A stretch of 64,000 nucleotides of DNA from Rhodoferax sp. (GCA_030682475.1 JAUXOA010000096.1:54238-118237), one strand, 5' to 3'. Numbered from the stretch's first letter, positions 29,625 through 39,608 are shown. Notes: generated by a model from the sequence alone, not told the origin. Numbers and translations: made by a program.

Positions 29625-30434
29625 ATGACAGCTTCACAAAAATTCACCCGGGGCCTGCGAACTTTCGCATCCGACATTGCCCAGGGCTTCTTTGAAATCA
29701 CACACAACGGTTTTGCCCTGGTCGGGCTGGCTGTCATGTTTGTCGTCATCACGTTGACGGCCCGCCCCGAACTGCGTCAGGTTGGCGAGGTCAAACTTTT
29801 CAGTTGGCTGCAAACCCGCCAGGTCGAAGTGACCGGTATGCAAAGCGAAATCGGCGCCATCGACCGTGCCACAGCAAGCAACCCGCAAGATTTACCCAAA
29901 CAACAGGCCGCAGTAGCCTATTGGTTGAGCAAAAAGTACCGGGTTGCACCCGAGCCATTAAGCGCCCTGGTGGCTGAAGCCTACGAGATTGGCATTCGCA
30001 CCAAGCTTGACCCCACCCTGATACTGGCGGTGATGGCTGTGGAATCCGGGTTCAATCCGTTTGCCCAAAGCCCTGTGGGCGCCCAGGGCCTGATGCAGGT
30101 CATGACCAAGATCCACAGCGACAAATATGAGAACTTTGGCGGCAAGCTGGCCGCCTTTGATCCACTGACAAACCTGCGGGTGGGCGTCAAGGTGCTACAG
30201 GAATGCATCGCCCGTGCCGGCTCCATCGAGGGTGGCCTGCGGTATTACGTGGGTGCCGCCAATATAGAAGACGATGGCGGTTATGCGGGCAAGGTGATGG
30301 CAGAGCATGCCCGCCTGCAATTCGTGGCAAAGGGCCGCACCGTGCCGCTGACCGCACCCCGAAGTATTCCGGTGCTAGACCCGGCCAAGCCGGATAACAG
30401 CCCTGATAAAGTTGCCGTCCTGATCAATTCCTGA
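29625..30434 (+). CDS. Membrane-anchored lytic transglycosylase (SLT domain)
   Basis: A 269-residue protein with an N-terminal transmembrane segment (GFALVGLAVMFVVITLTA, about residues 29-46) and a goose-lysozyme-like SLT domain from about residue 120. The catalytic glutamate is E140 in AVESGFNPFAQS, followed by GAQGLMQVM and, later, NLRVGVKVLQE and YYVGAAN. It cleaves peptidoglycan glycan strands, anchored on the periplasmic side of the inner membrane. The ATG follows GGAAG. It is 30 bp before glyA on the same strand; a functional link is not obvious. Confidence 0.88.
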   Translation: MTASQKFTRGLRTFASDIAQGFFEITHNGFALVGLAVMFVVITLTARPELRQVGEVKLFSWLQTRQVEVTGMQSEIGAIDRATASNPQDLPKQQAAVAYWLSKKYRVAPEPLSALVAEAYEIGIRTKLDPTLILAVMAVESGFNPFAQSPVGAQGLMQVMTKIHSDKYENFGGKLAAFDPLTNLRVGVKVLQECIARAGSIEGGLRYYVGAANIEDDGGYAGKVMAEHARLQFVAKGRTVPLTAPRSIPVLDPAKPDNSPDKVAVLINS

Positions 30435-30464
30435 TTTCCAGGCCCATCGTCTTCAAGAACCACC

Positions 30465-31709
30465 ATGTACGACCGCAACATCCTCATCGAACAAACCGAT
30501 CCCGAAATTTTTGCCGCCATCCAGGCTGAAAACGCCCGCCAGGAGCAGCACATCGAGCTGATCGCCAGCGAAAACTACGCCTCGCCCGCCGTCATGGCCG
30601 CGCAAGGCACGCAACTCACCAACAAATACGCCGAGGGCTACCCCGGCCGCCGCTACTACGGTGGCTGCGAATTTGTGGACATCGCCGAGCAACTGGCGAT
30701 CGACCGCGTCAAGCAGATTTTCGACGCCGATTGCGCCAACGTGCAGCCGCACTGCGGCGCATCGGCCAATGAAGCCGTGTTCCTTGCCTTTCTGAAACCC
30801 GGCGACACCATCATGGGCATGAGCCTGGCCGAAGGCGGCCACCTGACGCACGGCATGGCACTCAACATGAGTGGCAAGTGGTTCAAGGTCGTCAGCTACG
30901 GTCTGAACGACAAGGAAGAGATCGACTACGACGCCATGGAGCGCAAGGCCCATGAGGCCAAACCCAAGCTCATCATCGCCGGCGCCTCGGCCTACAGCCT
31001 GCGCATCGACTTCGAGCGCTTTGCCAAAGTGGCCAAAGATGTCGGCGCCATCTTTATGGTCGACATGGCCCACTACGCCGGCCTGATTGCCGCCGGTGTC
31101 TACCCCAACCCGGTGCCGCACGCCGACGTGGTGACCTCCACTACCCACAAGAGCCTGCGCGGCCCGCGTGGCGGCATTATCTTGATGAAATCACAACACG
31201 AGAAAGCCATCAACAGTGCCATTTTTCCCGGCCTGCAGGGCGGCCCGCTGATGCACGTGATTGCAGCCAAAGCGGTAGCCTTCAAGGAAGCGCTGGCGCC
31301 GGAATTCAAGGCTTACCAGCAACAGGTGCTGACAAACGCCCAGATCGTGGCCGAAACGCTCACCGGTCGTGGCCTGCGCATCGTCAGCGGCCGCACCGAA
31401 AGCCACCTCATGCTGGTGGACCTGCGGGCCAAGGGCATCACCGGCAAAGAGGCCGAAGCGGTGCTGGGTGCCGCTCACATGACCATCAACAAAAACGCCA
31501 TCCCCAACGATCCGGAAAAGCCGATGGTGACCAGCGGTGTACGCATCGGCACACCGGCCCTCACCACCCGCGGTTTCAAGGACGAAGAAGCCCGCCTGAC
31601 AGCCCACCTGATCGCCGATGTGCTGGACAACCCGCGCGATCCGGCCAACATCGAAGCCGTGCGCGCCAAGGTCAACGCGCTGACGGCACGCTTCCCGGTT
31701 TATCGCTGA
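30465..31709 (+). CDS. glyA: Serine hydroxymethyltransferase
   Basis: A 414-residue PLP enzyme interconverting serine and glycine while charging tetrahydrofolate with a one-carbon unit. The PLP lysine is K229 in [13 protein letters not shown], and the start [20 protein letters not shown] and [14 protein letters not shown] blocks are typical. The length is normal. nrdR follows 52 bp downstream; the glyA-nrdR order is common in Burkholderiales and links folate one-carbon supply to deoxynucleotide synthesis control. Confidence 0.98.
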   Translation: MYDRNILIEQTDPEIFAAIQAENARQEQHIELIASENYASPAVMAAQGTQLTNKYAEGYPGRRYYGGCEFVDIAEQLAIDRVKQIFDADCANVQPHCGASANEAVFLAFLKPGDTIMGMSLAEGGHLTHGMALNMSGKWFKVVSYGLNDKEEIDYDAMERKAHEAKPKLIIAGASAYSLRIDFERFAKVAKDVGAIFMVDMAHYAGLIAAGVYPNPVPHADVVTSTTHKSLRGPRGGIILMKSQHEKAINSAIFPGLQGGPLMHVIAAKAVAFKEALAPEFKAYQQQVLTNAQIVAETLTGRGLRIVSGRTESHLMLVDLRAKGITGKEAEAVLGAAHMTINKNAIPNDPEKPMVTSGVRIGTPALTTRGFKDEEARLTAHLIADVLDNPRDPANIEAVRAKVNALTARFPVYR

Positions 31710-31720
31710 TCCACCCATCC

Positions 31721-31743
31721 GTTCGGACTGAGCCTGTCGAAGT
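31721..31743 (+). repeat. Single-arm repeat C upstream of nrdR
   Basis: CGTTCGGACTGAGCCTGTCGAAG matches the inner arm of the palindrome at 3612-3684 apart from a few bases. No second arm is present. A TATAAA follows at 31751-31756. Confidence 0.6.
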
Positions 31744-31761
31744 CCTGGGATATAAAACGCC

Positions 31762-32211
31762 ATGAAATGCCCGTTTTGCAGTCACTCCGAAACCCAGGTG
31801 ATAGAAACCCGGATTTCTGAAGACGGGGATTTCATTCGCCGCAGACGCCAATGTGCTTCGTGTGAAAAACGTTTCACTACCTACGAACGTCCGGACATCA
31901 ACTTTCCGGCCATCGTCAAAAAAGATGGTCGACGCATCGAGTACGAACGCGCCAAACTGCTGGCCTCCATGAAACTGGCCTTGCGCAAACGCCCCGTCAG
32001 CACGGAGCAGGTGGACGGCGCCGTTGAGCGCATTGAAGAAAAGCTACTCAACTTGGGCCTGCGTGAAGTCCTCTCCACCCGCATCGGCGAGCTGGTCATG
32101 CGTGAGCTCAAAAAGCTCGACAAAGTGGCCTACGTGCGCTTTGCCAGTGTTTATCGGAGCTTTGAGGATATTGATGAGTTCAAGACACTGGTGGATGAAG
32201 TGCGGCGCTGA
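31762..32211 (+). CDS. nrdR: Transcriptional repressor NrdR
   Basis: A 149-residue repressor of ribonucleotide reductase genes. The N-terminal zinc ribbon uses C3, C6, C31 and C34 (MKCPFC...CASC), followed by RFTTYERPD and an ATP-cone domain ([19 protein letters not shown]) that senses ATP/dATP. No NrdR box or nrd gene is in the window. It converges on the pilin operon with 15 bp between the two stops. Confidence 0.97.
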   Translation: MKCPFCSHSETQVIETRISEDGDFIRRRRQCASCEKRFTTYERPDINFPAIVKKDGRRIEYERAKLLASMKLALRKRPVSTEQVDGAVERIEEKLLNLGLREVLSTRIGELVMRELKKLDKVAYVRFASVYRSFEDIDEFKTLVDEVRR

Positions 32212-32226
32212 CTGGGGCTGCCTGAT

Positions 32227-32835
32227 CTAAACGCAACTGGCGACCGCAACCTTCTGCACCCGGGCACGGCCCGCGCTGTTGATGACGATGTCCCTGGCCT
32301 CGCCACCCGACGCCGATTGCCGGCACAAGGTCAACGTGCCCGCCTGGAAAGCCCCCGAAACAAGGTGGGTGCCGCCGGTGGCACCGAATGACACGTACTT
32401 GGCGACATTCTGATTCCCGACCAGGCGAAAACTCGTCGGCAGGGCGGGCACCTGATGCACCACCACCTCCGCGTCGTCCTTTGCGGCATTGTTGTTGGCG
32501 TCGTGGAAGATGATCCAGCCCTGCTGCCAGCCGCCGGACGCGGCGCAGGTCGCACCATCGGCGGAGTTGCACAGGGTCACCCGGCTGTTGCGCTTGATCG
32601 CCTCGCTGCGCGCCAGGTGCAGCGAGGCGAGATAGAGATTGGCCTGCGAGCTCAACCGCATCGAGTCGGCGACAGTGGCCGCCCAGGGCGCAGCCGTGCC
32701 AAGCAAGATGCCCAGGATGGCGATCACCACCAGCAACTCGACCAAGGTGAACCCTTGCATCGAGCGCTGGCCCGAACAAAGTCGAACACGCAGTTCCGGG
32801 CGAGCGGCGGTGGGTTGGGTTGGCTGTGTCACCAC
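32227..32835 (-). CDS. GspH/FimT-family minor pilin (second copy)
   Basis: A 202-residue prepilin-like protein. The type III signal is SMQG|FTLVELLVVIAILGIL, with glutamate at position 5 of the mature chain. The GspH domain shows LARSEAIKRNSRVTLC and GGWQQGWIIF, shared almost verbatim with the preceding gene, so the two are paralogues. The frame starts at 32835, giving a 28-residue leader; ATG 32760 would leave only MQG before the cleavage site. It is the last gene of the minus-strand operon and follows its paralogue after 100 bp. Confidence 0.85.
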   Translation of the reverse strand: MVTQPTQPTAARPELRVRLCSGQRSMQGFTLVELLVVIAILGILLGTAAPWAATVADSMRLSSQANLYLASLHLARSEAIKRNSRVTLCNSADGATCAASGGWQQGWIIFHDANNNAAKDDAEVVVHQVPALPTSFRLVGNQNVAKYVSFGATGGTHLVSGAFQAGTLTLCRQSASGGEARDIVINSAGRARVQKVAVASCV

Positions 32836-32935
32836 AGGGCCGAATATAGCAAGAAAAAATTGGTTCCACGTCCTCAGATTGGAGGGAAAAAGTTTCTGCC
32901 CGGTAGGCAGAGCGAGGCCGATTCGGCCACCGGCC

Positions 32936-33493
32936 TCAGGCGCAGATGCCGGTGCGGGTTGTGTTCACCGACGTGCGGCCGGTGGCGCTGATCTTGATCT
33001 CCCTTTCCTGGCTGCCCGCGGAAGGTGTGGAACGACAAAGCTTCAGCGTTGCCGAGGTCACACCGGCACCTATTGGCTGGAAGGCAACACTGTAAACGTC
33101 TCCGGTCAGCAGGTAACCCGCCGCCAGCGCCTGCTGGTACTGGACCACCGTGGTTCCACTTAAAACAATCCAGCCCTGCTGCCAGCCACCGGTAGCGGCG
33201 CACGCCGTACCATTGGCCGATCGGCACAGCGTGACCACGGCGTTGCGCTTGATGGCCTCGCTGCGCGCCAGGTGGGCACTGGCGACAAAATTGTTGGCAA
33301 AAGACGCCAGCCTGTTGCTCAGGATGGCTTCGTTGAAGGAGGGTACGGCCACCGTGGCGAGGATAGCCAGGATCGCGACCGTGATCAGCAGTTCAATCAG
33401 GGTGAAGCCGCGCCGCAGCGATGCATGCGCGACTAGCCTCTTGCGCGACCGATGATGCCCCGCCACAGCCACAGCCGTCATGCTTCGCCTCAC
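32936..33493 (-). CDS. GspH/FimT-family minor pilin (first copy)
   Basis: A 185-residue prepilin-like protein with the cleavage region LRRG|FTLIELLITVAILAIL and a GspH domain (LARSEAIKRNAVVTLC; GGWQQGWIVL). Minor pilins of this kind prime assembly of the type IV pilus or its tip complex. The ATG at 33493 overlaps the pilY1 stop by 4 nt (ATGA), indicating translational coupling; the leader peptide before the cleavage site is therefore long (about 29 residues). Confidence 0.88.
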   Translation of the reverse strand: MRRSMTAVAVAGHHRSRKRLVAHASLRRGFTLIELLITVAILAILATVAVPSFNEAILSNRLASFANNFVASAHLARSEAIKRNAVVTLCRSANGTACAATGGWQQGWIVLSGTTVVQYQQALAAGYLLTGDVYSVAFQPIGAGVTSATLKLCRSTPSAGSQEREIKISATGRTSVNTTRTGICA

Positions 33494-36400
33494 TTCTGCA
33501 GGTACCAGTAGAGCCGCCCCTTGGGTTGCACCACCGGGTCCAGTGGCTTGGGATCCCCCCCGTCGATCGGCGAGTTCTTGCTGCAGCCGATGCAGAACGG
33601 AACCGTTTTGCCGTTGTCCAGCATCACCAGGCCCGCCACGGGCGACGGTGGCAAGCCATCGCCGACAAGGTCCTCGTAGCGCGAATCCGTTCCGTTCGCG
33701 CTCGCGGCGTTCAGGTAGCCGATGTTATAAACGCGTGTGGTCCCGAGGTTGTTCGTGCACGCGTTGGCTGCGGTGACTGCTGGCTGGTGCGTGCTGAAGC
33801 TCACCACCCCGAAGACGATCACGGAGGACGTGACCACCTGTTCGGTCGCCGCCAGGCCCAGGTACCAGCCCTTTTTAGCCGCCAGATCGGCATCCGAGGG
33901 CTTCGCACTGGTGAGGATGCCCAGCAGGGAGCCCTTGCACATCACATTGACGCCGCAGGTCGCATTCTCGGAGCTCAGCCAGTCGGTGGCGGTGGGTTTG
34001 TCCTTCAGCATGAAGAAATAATTGGTCACGCTATTGGAGGAGACGTACTCCTTCACCGGCTTCTCGCGGTCGCCCGAACCGAGCAGCACGTAATAGGTTT
34101 CGTTGTCGGTGGTTGCCACACTGGGCGCAAACATGAACTTGCGATTCGGCACGCTGTCGGTACAGGCGGCCGGTGTGTCGCAGCCCAGCGATGCGATCTT
34201 GGTGATCGTCCAGGCGGAGGAATCGACGCCTCCAAACGCTATGCGGTAGACGTTGCCGCCCATGTCGGCCGTGTACGCGTACTTGGCCATGCCGGCTGTA
34301 TCACGCACGATCGTGGAATCGGCGATCACTGCCCGGTCGGTGGGGAAGGCCTTGACGACAGCGCCGGTGGCGGTATCCAGCACAAAAACCTTGTTGCCTT
34401 TGGTCGTTGCCACGGCGCAATTGTGGTTCTTGCCACCAACGGTGCCGGCGTCGTAGTCTTCACAGTCGTCGTAGCCGCCACCCGTGATCAGCAGGGGCGA
34501 AGTACCCGACCCGTAACCCGAGGCGTACACCGATTTCAACGACGACCAGGTTTGTCCGATGCCTGAAAAGCCGGTGCTGCAGTCGGTGTCATTCGCTGCG
34601 TTGGGACAACCCTTCTTCCACAGCAAGGCCGGACTGCCCGGAATGGTCACATCAAACGCATAGAGCACGCGGCCACCGCGGCGCATGGTTGCGTAAACAT
34701 AGGCTTTGGTAGAACCGCCAATGCTGCCCTGGAAGGCCGTGATCGGTCCGTCAATACCATAGTCCTTGGGCTTTGCGTCCAGCACGAGCGAACCCGGAAA
34801 GGAAATAGAGGGCTGGTTGTCGCGCAGGCGCTTGATCTTGCCGTAGAACTCCGGCGGCATGAATGACCACATTTCAGCGCCGGCCGCGTAGGTGATGCCA
34901 CCCGAGGTGATGCCGCCCACACTGGCGTCCGTTGCACTGCCCCGGTTGCCGTTGACGGCGCGCAGATAGCCATCATTGCCGCCGTAGTAGACCACGATCG
35001 AAGGCGTAGCAACGGAGCCGTGGTTGACCGGCACCGGCCGCGAATGGACGACGTCGCCATGCACGGAAGGCCGCATTGCTTCGAGCCCCTTGCTGAGTTC
35101 ATTTTCATTGTTATTCTGACCGCGCGCCCAGTTGATCAGCACGTCCCTGTCAGTACCGCCGGGATTCAGCAAGGCCTGGGTGATCGCCGCATTGTCCGTC
35201 GAAAATTCTGTCATCGACGTGCAGTTGGCAAAGACGGGCGAGCAGGTCTTCGCCGTCCGCGCACTGGGCGTCAGGCTTCGAAGCTTGTAGGCCTGCGCGC
35301 CCTTTTCAACGATGTTGCCATCCGGGTAATTCGAACTATTGGCACCAGTCACGGTCAGGCAACCTCCGCTGGGATCAAGCTCCCAATAGTTGTCCGTCGT
35401 GTTGGGCGTCCAGTAGCTGCGCGCGCACTCGGTGATAAAGCCGGTCAGGTTGTTGACGGCGCGGACGCCATCGGCATCGAGCAGCCTGAGCGCACCATTG
35501 TCCTCCCCCAGTTTGTACTGCTTCAGGTTGCCATCCCATCTGGGATTGAAATGCTGCTGCGGCCGGAACATGCCGACGTACACCTGGTTCAGGTAGGAAC
35601 CCTGGGTGTTGACGCTCACCGGCAGACTGACAGCAGCGAACACGCTGTTGACCGACTGGACTTCGCCCAAGGCCTTCAAGAAGGCATTTTTCAATTCCTC
35701 GTAATTGGTGGTGGCGAAGTACTTGCCGCCACCAATCTCGTCGGCGCCCATCTTGGCCAGGTGCCCGGCGTACTCGGCGTTGCAGGTGGGGCCCAGAACG
35801 CCAATGCTGAAGGTGGTGACGCCTTGCGCCTTCATGTAACGCGCCCAATTCAGCGCGTAAGCCCCCTTGCCTTCGGCAGTCTGAAGCGTGGTCGTGCCAG
35901 GGGCGCAGATTCCAGTGGAGATGGTGCCGGTGACGGATGCCAGTTGAGCCGCCGTGGCTGCTGGCGCGGCTCTCTTGCCGACCACCAGACTGGTGCCGCT
36001 GAGGGGCTTAAGCGGACTGCTATCCTCGTTGCTTCCATCCCCCGGTGTGGCATTGTTGCGATAATCATTACCGACGAAAATCACGTTCTTTCTGGCGCAC
36101 CCGCCCGCAGGGACAATGCTGGCATAGTCACGCCCGGACACACCGACCTTGCCGAAGAAATAGGCCCAGGCCTCCTGCATGACTGCGCCGTTCGCGCTGT
36201 TATTCGCCTTGATGACATAGTCACTGCCCCCGGAAAGCGCCCAGTTTCGGATCCACTCCAGCATGTTGGGCTTGTTGCTGGCGTTCAGGGGTGTAAGAGG
36301 CATCAGCAGGCAACCGCCCGTCCCGCCGACGCAAGCCGCTGAAAAAGTGTTGCTGGCGGGATTGAATTGCTTCATGCCACCGGCATTGAAACCCATCAGG

Positions 36401-36732
36401 CCAAGATTGACGGTGGCGTCTGATTTCGCTTCCAGCGACTGAATCGCGCTGTACAAGGCGCACTGCTCCACCGCGCCGGCGGTCCGGTCAAGATTGGTCG
36501 GCGCGGTCCCTGTGCCGTCCACCTTCACAACACCACCCGCCGTGATGCTGCAGCGCATCTCGGTGACACTCGCCGAAAAGTTGGCTGCGTTGTCAAGAAC
36601 AATCAGCACGTTGGGTGCATCGACGCCTGCAGGGCGAACCCCTGCAAAGAGGTCGATATCGGCAGCCCTTGCCTGCACGCCCGTTAGCACAAGCGTCGCG
36701 GCCAGCAAGCCCTTCCAGTGATTCAAACTCAT
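33490..36732 (-). CDS. pilY1: Type IV pilus tip adhesin/biogenesis protein PilY1
   Basis: A 1080-residue secreted protein with a signal peptide ending near VQARAADIDLF. The N-terminal part resembles a von Willebrand A domain, but the metal-site motif reads LDNAANFS, so the MIDAS D-x-S-x-S pattern is degenerate. The C-terminal half is the PilY1 beta-propeller (YYGGNDGYLRAVNG; YAFDVTIPGSPALLWKKG; GNVYRIAFGG). PilY1 sits at the pilus tip with the minor pilins and works in extension, adhesion and surface sensing. The gene is in the middle of the minor pilin operon, 39 nt after pilX. Confidence 0.92.
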   Translation of the reverse strand: MSLNHWKGLLAATLVLTGVQARAADIDLFAGVRPAGVDAPNVLIVLDNAANFSASVTEMRCSITAGGVVKVDGTGTAPTNLDRTAGAVEQCALYSAIQSLEAKSDATVNLGLMGFNAGGMKQFNPASNTFSAACVGGTGGCLLMPLTPLNASNKPNMLEWIRNWALSGGSDYVIKANNSANGAVMQEAWAYFFGKVGVSGRDYASIVPAGGCARKNVIFVGNDYRNNATPGDGSNEDSSPLKPLSGTSLVVGKRAAPAATAAQLASVTGTISTGICAPGTTTLQTAEGKGAYALNWARYMKAQGVTTFSIGVLGPTCNAEYAGHLAKMGADEIGGGKYFATTNYEELKNAFLKALGEVQSVNSVFAAVSLPVSVNTQGSYLNQVYVGMFRPQQHFNPRWDGNLKQYKLGEDNGALRLLDADGVRAVNNLTGFITECARSYWTPNTTDNYWELDPSGGCLTVTGANSSNYPDGNIVEKGAQAYKLRSLTPSARTAKTCSPVFANCTSMTEFSTDNAAITQALLNPGGTDRDVLINWARGQNNNENELSKGLEAMRPSVHGDVVHSRPVPVNHGSVATPSIVVYYGGNDGYLRAVNGNRGSATDASVGGITSGGITYAAGAEMWSFMPPEFYGKIKRLRDNQPSISFPGSLVLDAKPKDYGIDGPITAFQGSIGGSTKAYVYATMRRGGRVLYAFDVTIPGSPALLWKKGCPNAANDTDCSTGFSGIGQTWSSLKSVYASGYGSGTSPLLITGGGYDDCEDYDAGTVGGKNHNCAVATTKGNKVFVLDTATGAVVKAFPTDRAVIADSTIVRDTAGMAKYAYTADMGGNVYRIAFGGVDSSAWTITKIASLGCDTPAACTDSVPNRKFMFAPSVATTDNETYYVLLGSGDREKPVKEYVSSNSVTNYFFMLKDKPTATDWLSSENATCGVNVMCKGSLLGILTSAKPSDADLAAKKGWYLGLAATEQVVTSSVIVFGVVSFSTHQPAVTAANACTNNLGTTRVYNIGYLNAASANGTDSRYEDLVGDGLPPSPVAGLVMLDNGKTVPFCIGCSKNSPIDGGDPKPLDPVVQPKGRLYWYLQK

Positions 36733-36771
36733 ATATAACTCCTCATATATAACTCCTGTTTCCGGGCCATG

Positions 36772-37290
36772 TCAGGGACATGCCGCGTCTTTCTTGACCT
36801 GGGACAGCAGCACACGCACGCCCTGGCGCACGCGAACCGCAGCCCCGGAGGCTAAATCCGTCACTGCCGCATCAATATCCCACTCGGTATTCCAGGTCGA
36901 GCCGGTGGACATCACCACCGGCATTTCCACGTCGCTCGGCGCAGCGGTAACGGCTTTCAGCGCCCGGATGCACTTGGGCACGGCCACCGCGACGGTGTAG
37001 TCATCGTTGCCATCCTTGTTGATATCGACCTTGAATTCCTGGGCGCCCAGCGCGTCGGTAAACGGCGCACTGATCAGCCGTTCCACCGCCTGGTTTGCGG
37101 CGGCAAGCGCCTCCTCGCGCACCTGCATATTGCCGACCGACTTGAGATTGGACGAACTGAGCGTGAACGCATTGACGACGATCAGCGTGATCAGCACCAG
37201 CATGATCAATCCGATGATCAGCGTGGCACCGCGCTGGCGGCAGGCGCCGGCCGTGCGCTTGCTTGCGTAACGGTTTGCAGACGGGGTCAT
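36772..37290 (-). CDS. pilX: Type IV pilus minor pilin PilX
   Basis: A 172-residue PilX-type protein. The N-terminal hydrophobic segment RGATLIIGLIMLVLITLIVVNAF follows a basic leader, and the next helix reads SVGNMQVREEALAAANQAVERLI. Like other PilX proteins it lacks the usual FTLIE form at the cleavage site. It helps form the priming complex with PilV, PilW and PilY1. Its start overlaps the pilW stop by 4 nt. Confidence 0.87.
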   Translation of the reverse strand: MTPSANRYASKRTAGACRQRGATLIIGLIMLVLITLIVVNAFTLSSSNLKSVGNMQVREEALAAANQAVERLISAPFTDALGAQEFKVDINKDGNDDYTVAVAVPKCIRALKAVTAAPSDVEMPVVMSTGSTWNTEWDIDAAVTDLASGAAVRVRQGVRVLLSQVKKDAACP

Positions 37291-38441
37291 GGCGTCTCCC
37301 TGCGCGCGGAGATATTGGTCAGCCGCACGGTCTGGGTGAAGAGGTGGCGCTTGTAGGCGTCATCGAATGGCCCCAGTGTTGTGCTGCCCATCTCGTATTT
37401 TTTGGTATCCTTGTAGCCGGGCGTTGTCTTCTCGCTGCGAACAAGGACGTAGAGTTTGACCGCCACCGCGTTCATCAATTGGGCGGTGGTACAGGGGACG
37501 GCGGTGGTGCAGCGAACGTAATTCCCATCGGGAGTGCCATCACCGCGATTGCGCGGACTGGTCAAATTCGCCGTGTCCGCCCAACTGATGGCGGTGGTGA
37601 AGTCCACGGCCGCCCCGGAATCGCTGACGTTGTCGATGCCAAACTCAACCCGAAAACCCTCGATACCCTCGATCAGCGCGTCTGCCGCCTTATGCTGAAG
37701 CACGCCGCCGGACAGGCCAAACTGCGAGCGCATCAGCGTAGGGATGCCATCGCCCGCCGTCACGGCGTAATCGCGGATGTAATAAAGGCTGGACACGAAC
37801 TTGCGCAGTTCGGCGGTGGTGGTGCAATCCCTGTTTTGCAGAACAAGGAGCGTCGCATCGCTGTCCAGCACGTAAGCGGGACTGGGCGTGGCCGTTCCGC
37901 AACGCGCGGCCTGGAAGTAAAGCTCACCTGCAGTGAAGGACGGGCAATCGCCCACCCCAGGTACACAGTTCTCGGCATGCCGTACGAAGAGCACGTCGGT
38001 ACTGGCCTGGGGACTGGTGACCCGGTTGGCGCAGACCAACAGTGTGGGTGAAGGCACCACGGCCGGAATTTCGTAGCCCTGCACGGCAATGCCGATCAGG
38101 TTGGTTTTGTCGGCCGCAGTCCAAGGGGTCGTGTACGGCAAGCAAGGATCAGGAACCGCCGTCGGCACACCCGTCGGAGCGGCACTGGCGGTCAAGTCGT
38201 CAAACTGCGGAACGTGCCCACCCCAGTAGCCCGCATGCGAAATATCGGCCTGCAGCAACTGCAACGCGAACCTTCCGTTTTCGATCACCCGGTTGGCCTT
38301 GCTCATCTCGCTGTTGTTGCGGTTGACGTTGATCAGCAGGGTGATCAGCGCCAGCACGATCAACAGGCCGATGGCCATGGACACCATCAGCTCGACCAGC
38401 GTGAAGCCGGACTGCGGCAATTGACGGGCGGGCTGTTTCAT
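37287..38441 (-). CDS. pilW: Type IV pilus minor pilin PilW
   Basis: A 384-residue prepilin with the signal LPQSG|FTLVELMVSMAIGLLIV and the NRNNSEMSKANRVIENGRFALQLL helix that is typical of PilW. The C-terminal half is a variable globular domain. The true start is the ATG at 38441, which shares one base with the pilV stop (TAATG); the open frame continues upstream to 38729 but with unlikely Arg-rich sequence overlapping pilV. Confidence 0.9.
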   Translation of the reverse strand: MKQPARQLPQSGFTLVELMVSMAIGLLIVLALITLLINVNRNNSEMSKANRVIENGRFALQLLQADISHAGYWGGHVPQFDDLTASAAPTGVPTAVPDPCLPYTTPWTAADKTNLIGIAVQGYEIPAVVPSPTLLVCANRVTSPQASTDVLFVRHAENCVPGVGDCPSFTAGELYFQAARCGTATPSPAYVLDSDATLLVLQNRDCTTTAELRKFVSSLYYIRDYAVTAGDGIPTLMRSQFGLSGGVLQHKAADALIEGIEGFRVEFGIDNVSDSGAAVDFTTAISWADTANLTSPRNRGDGTPDGNYVRCTTAVPCTTAQLMNAVAVKLYVLVRSEKTTPGYKDTKKYEMGSTTLGPFDDAYKRHLFTQTVRLTNISARRETP

Positions 38442-39040
38442 TAGTCGTCGTCCTCCAGGTTCGCAATCCGCACCAGGGTGGTGACGGTTCGTCGGCACCG
38501 GTCGTTGACGCAGGACGAGCCGGCCGTGCCGTTGTAGTTGTTGGCACCGCAGGCCACCGAAGCCGGTGGCGCTGCGATCGGGGTCAGGCCCTGCCAGGCG
38601 ACGGTGACAAGGTAATCGTCGTCGTCGTCGTCGTCTCTTTCGACACAGCCGCGCCCGCCTATCATGGCGCCGACCTTCGTGACCCCGGAGTCCGTTGTTT
38701 CCCCGGTTCCCTGCAGGGCGTTGCACCATTCCCGCAGATCGCGCTGCACAACGCTGGTCGTCGTGGTCGGGCAGGTCATGCCGGCGCCCAGCGGGCTGGC
38801 TGCGGTGGTGACGTAGGCCGCAGCGCTGTTGCGGTTGATCGCCATACGGTTGGCCATATCGTTGAGCAACAGCAGCGCCTGGCTCCTCTGGTACGACTCC
38901 ATTTCAGACGTTTGCAGGCGCGTTTGCAGCCCCGCCAACCCGAGCAAGCCAAAAGCGACGACGACGAGGGTGACCAGCACCTCAATCATGGAGGCGCCAC
39001 GCTGCTGATGCCGCGCCGTGGATGGCGATGAAACTACCAT
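38441..39040 (-). CDS. pilV: Type IV pilus modification/minor pilin PilV
   Basis: A 199-residue prepilin with the leader RHQQRGA and core SMIEVLVTLVVVAFGLLGLAGLQ, the PilV signature; cleavage is after RGA rather than the usual glycine. A run of aspartates (DDDDDD) lies near residue 140. Its ATG overlaps the end of the pilE gene by 7 nt. It belongs to the priming complex of the pilus. Confidence 0.9.
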   Translation of the reverse strand: MVVSSPSTARHQQRGASMIEVLVTLVVVAFGLLGLAGLQTRLQTSEMESYQRSQALLLLNDMANRMAINRNSAAAYVTTAASPLGAGMTCPTTTTSVVQRDLREWCNALQGTGETTDSGVTKVGAMIGGRGCVERDDDDDDDYLVTVAWQGLTPIAAPPASVACGANNYNGTAGSSCVNDRCRRTVTTLVRIANLEDDD

Positions 39041-39426
39041 TTTGTGGTCGGGGTTTTCACCCCTTCGCTATTGAGCGTCAAGTTACCGTCGGCGGCCTGC
39101 GTGCCGGTGGGCGTGAAAGTGATGGTGAACGAGGGCACAGTAGCCGTTCCGACCGCAATGTCGTAGTTGTACTTCGCACTGACCGTGGATGGTGGCGCAT
39201 AGCCGCTGGCCTCCAGCGTGGTCTTTGACGCATAGGCACGGCTGGCCAGCAGGAACTGTTGCTGACGGTTGGCAATGTCCATCATCTGCGCCTGGGCGGC
39301 TGAGCGGTTGGCCCTGACGATGTACTGCGTGTAGGAGGGGTAGGCGATTGAGGCGAGGATGGCCACAATGACTGTGGTGATCATCAGTTCGATCAGCGTG
39401 AACCCGTTTTGTTTGCCGCTGCGCAT
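39034..39426 (-). CDS. pilE: Type IV pilin PilE-like
   Basis: A 130-residue type IV pilin with a short leader, cleavage at GKQNG|FTLIELMITTVIVAIL, and the PSYTQYIVRANRSAAQAQMMDIANRQQQF helix typical of PilE-type minor pilins in Betaproteobacteria. It is the first gene of the operon and has a clear AGGAGA ribosome-binding site. No cysteine pair forms a D-loop, so it is more likely a minor pilin than the major subunit. It is divergent from ribD. Confidence 0.9.
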   Translation of the reverse strand: MRSGKQNGFTLIELMITTVIVAILASIAYPSYTQYIVRANRSAAQAQMMDIANRQQQFLLASRAYASKTTLEASGYAPPSTVSAKYNYDIAVGTATVPSFTITFTPTGTQAADGNLTLNSEGVKTPTTKW

Positions 39427-39494
39427 GCCATCTCCTGTTGTTACGTTCTTTCAGGCTGAACCTTAACGCATGCGCTTGCCGCTAGCATCTGCGG

Positions 39495-39536
39495 CCCGAC
39501 AACCGGTCGCTTTACCGGAACGAGTGGTTCGTCGGG
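39495..39536. other. Hairpin in the pilE-ribD divergent region
   Basis: CCCGAC (39495-39500) pairs with GTCGGG (39531-39536) around an inner CCGG/CCGG stem. It lies 70-110 bp upstream of ribD. It does not look like an FMN riboswitch. Role unknown. Confidence 0.35.
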
Positions 39537-39608
39537 GTCGGCCACCGGCATAGATTAAACTGGCAGCCAGCACTCGTGAAAACTCAAGATCGCCCTATCC
39601 TAGCCAGG

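Noticed and set aside
39427..39608. FMN riboswitch upstream of ribD
   Set aside because: The conserved RFN blocks were not found; only a simple GC hairpin is present.
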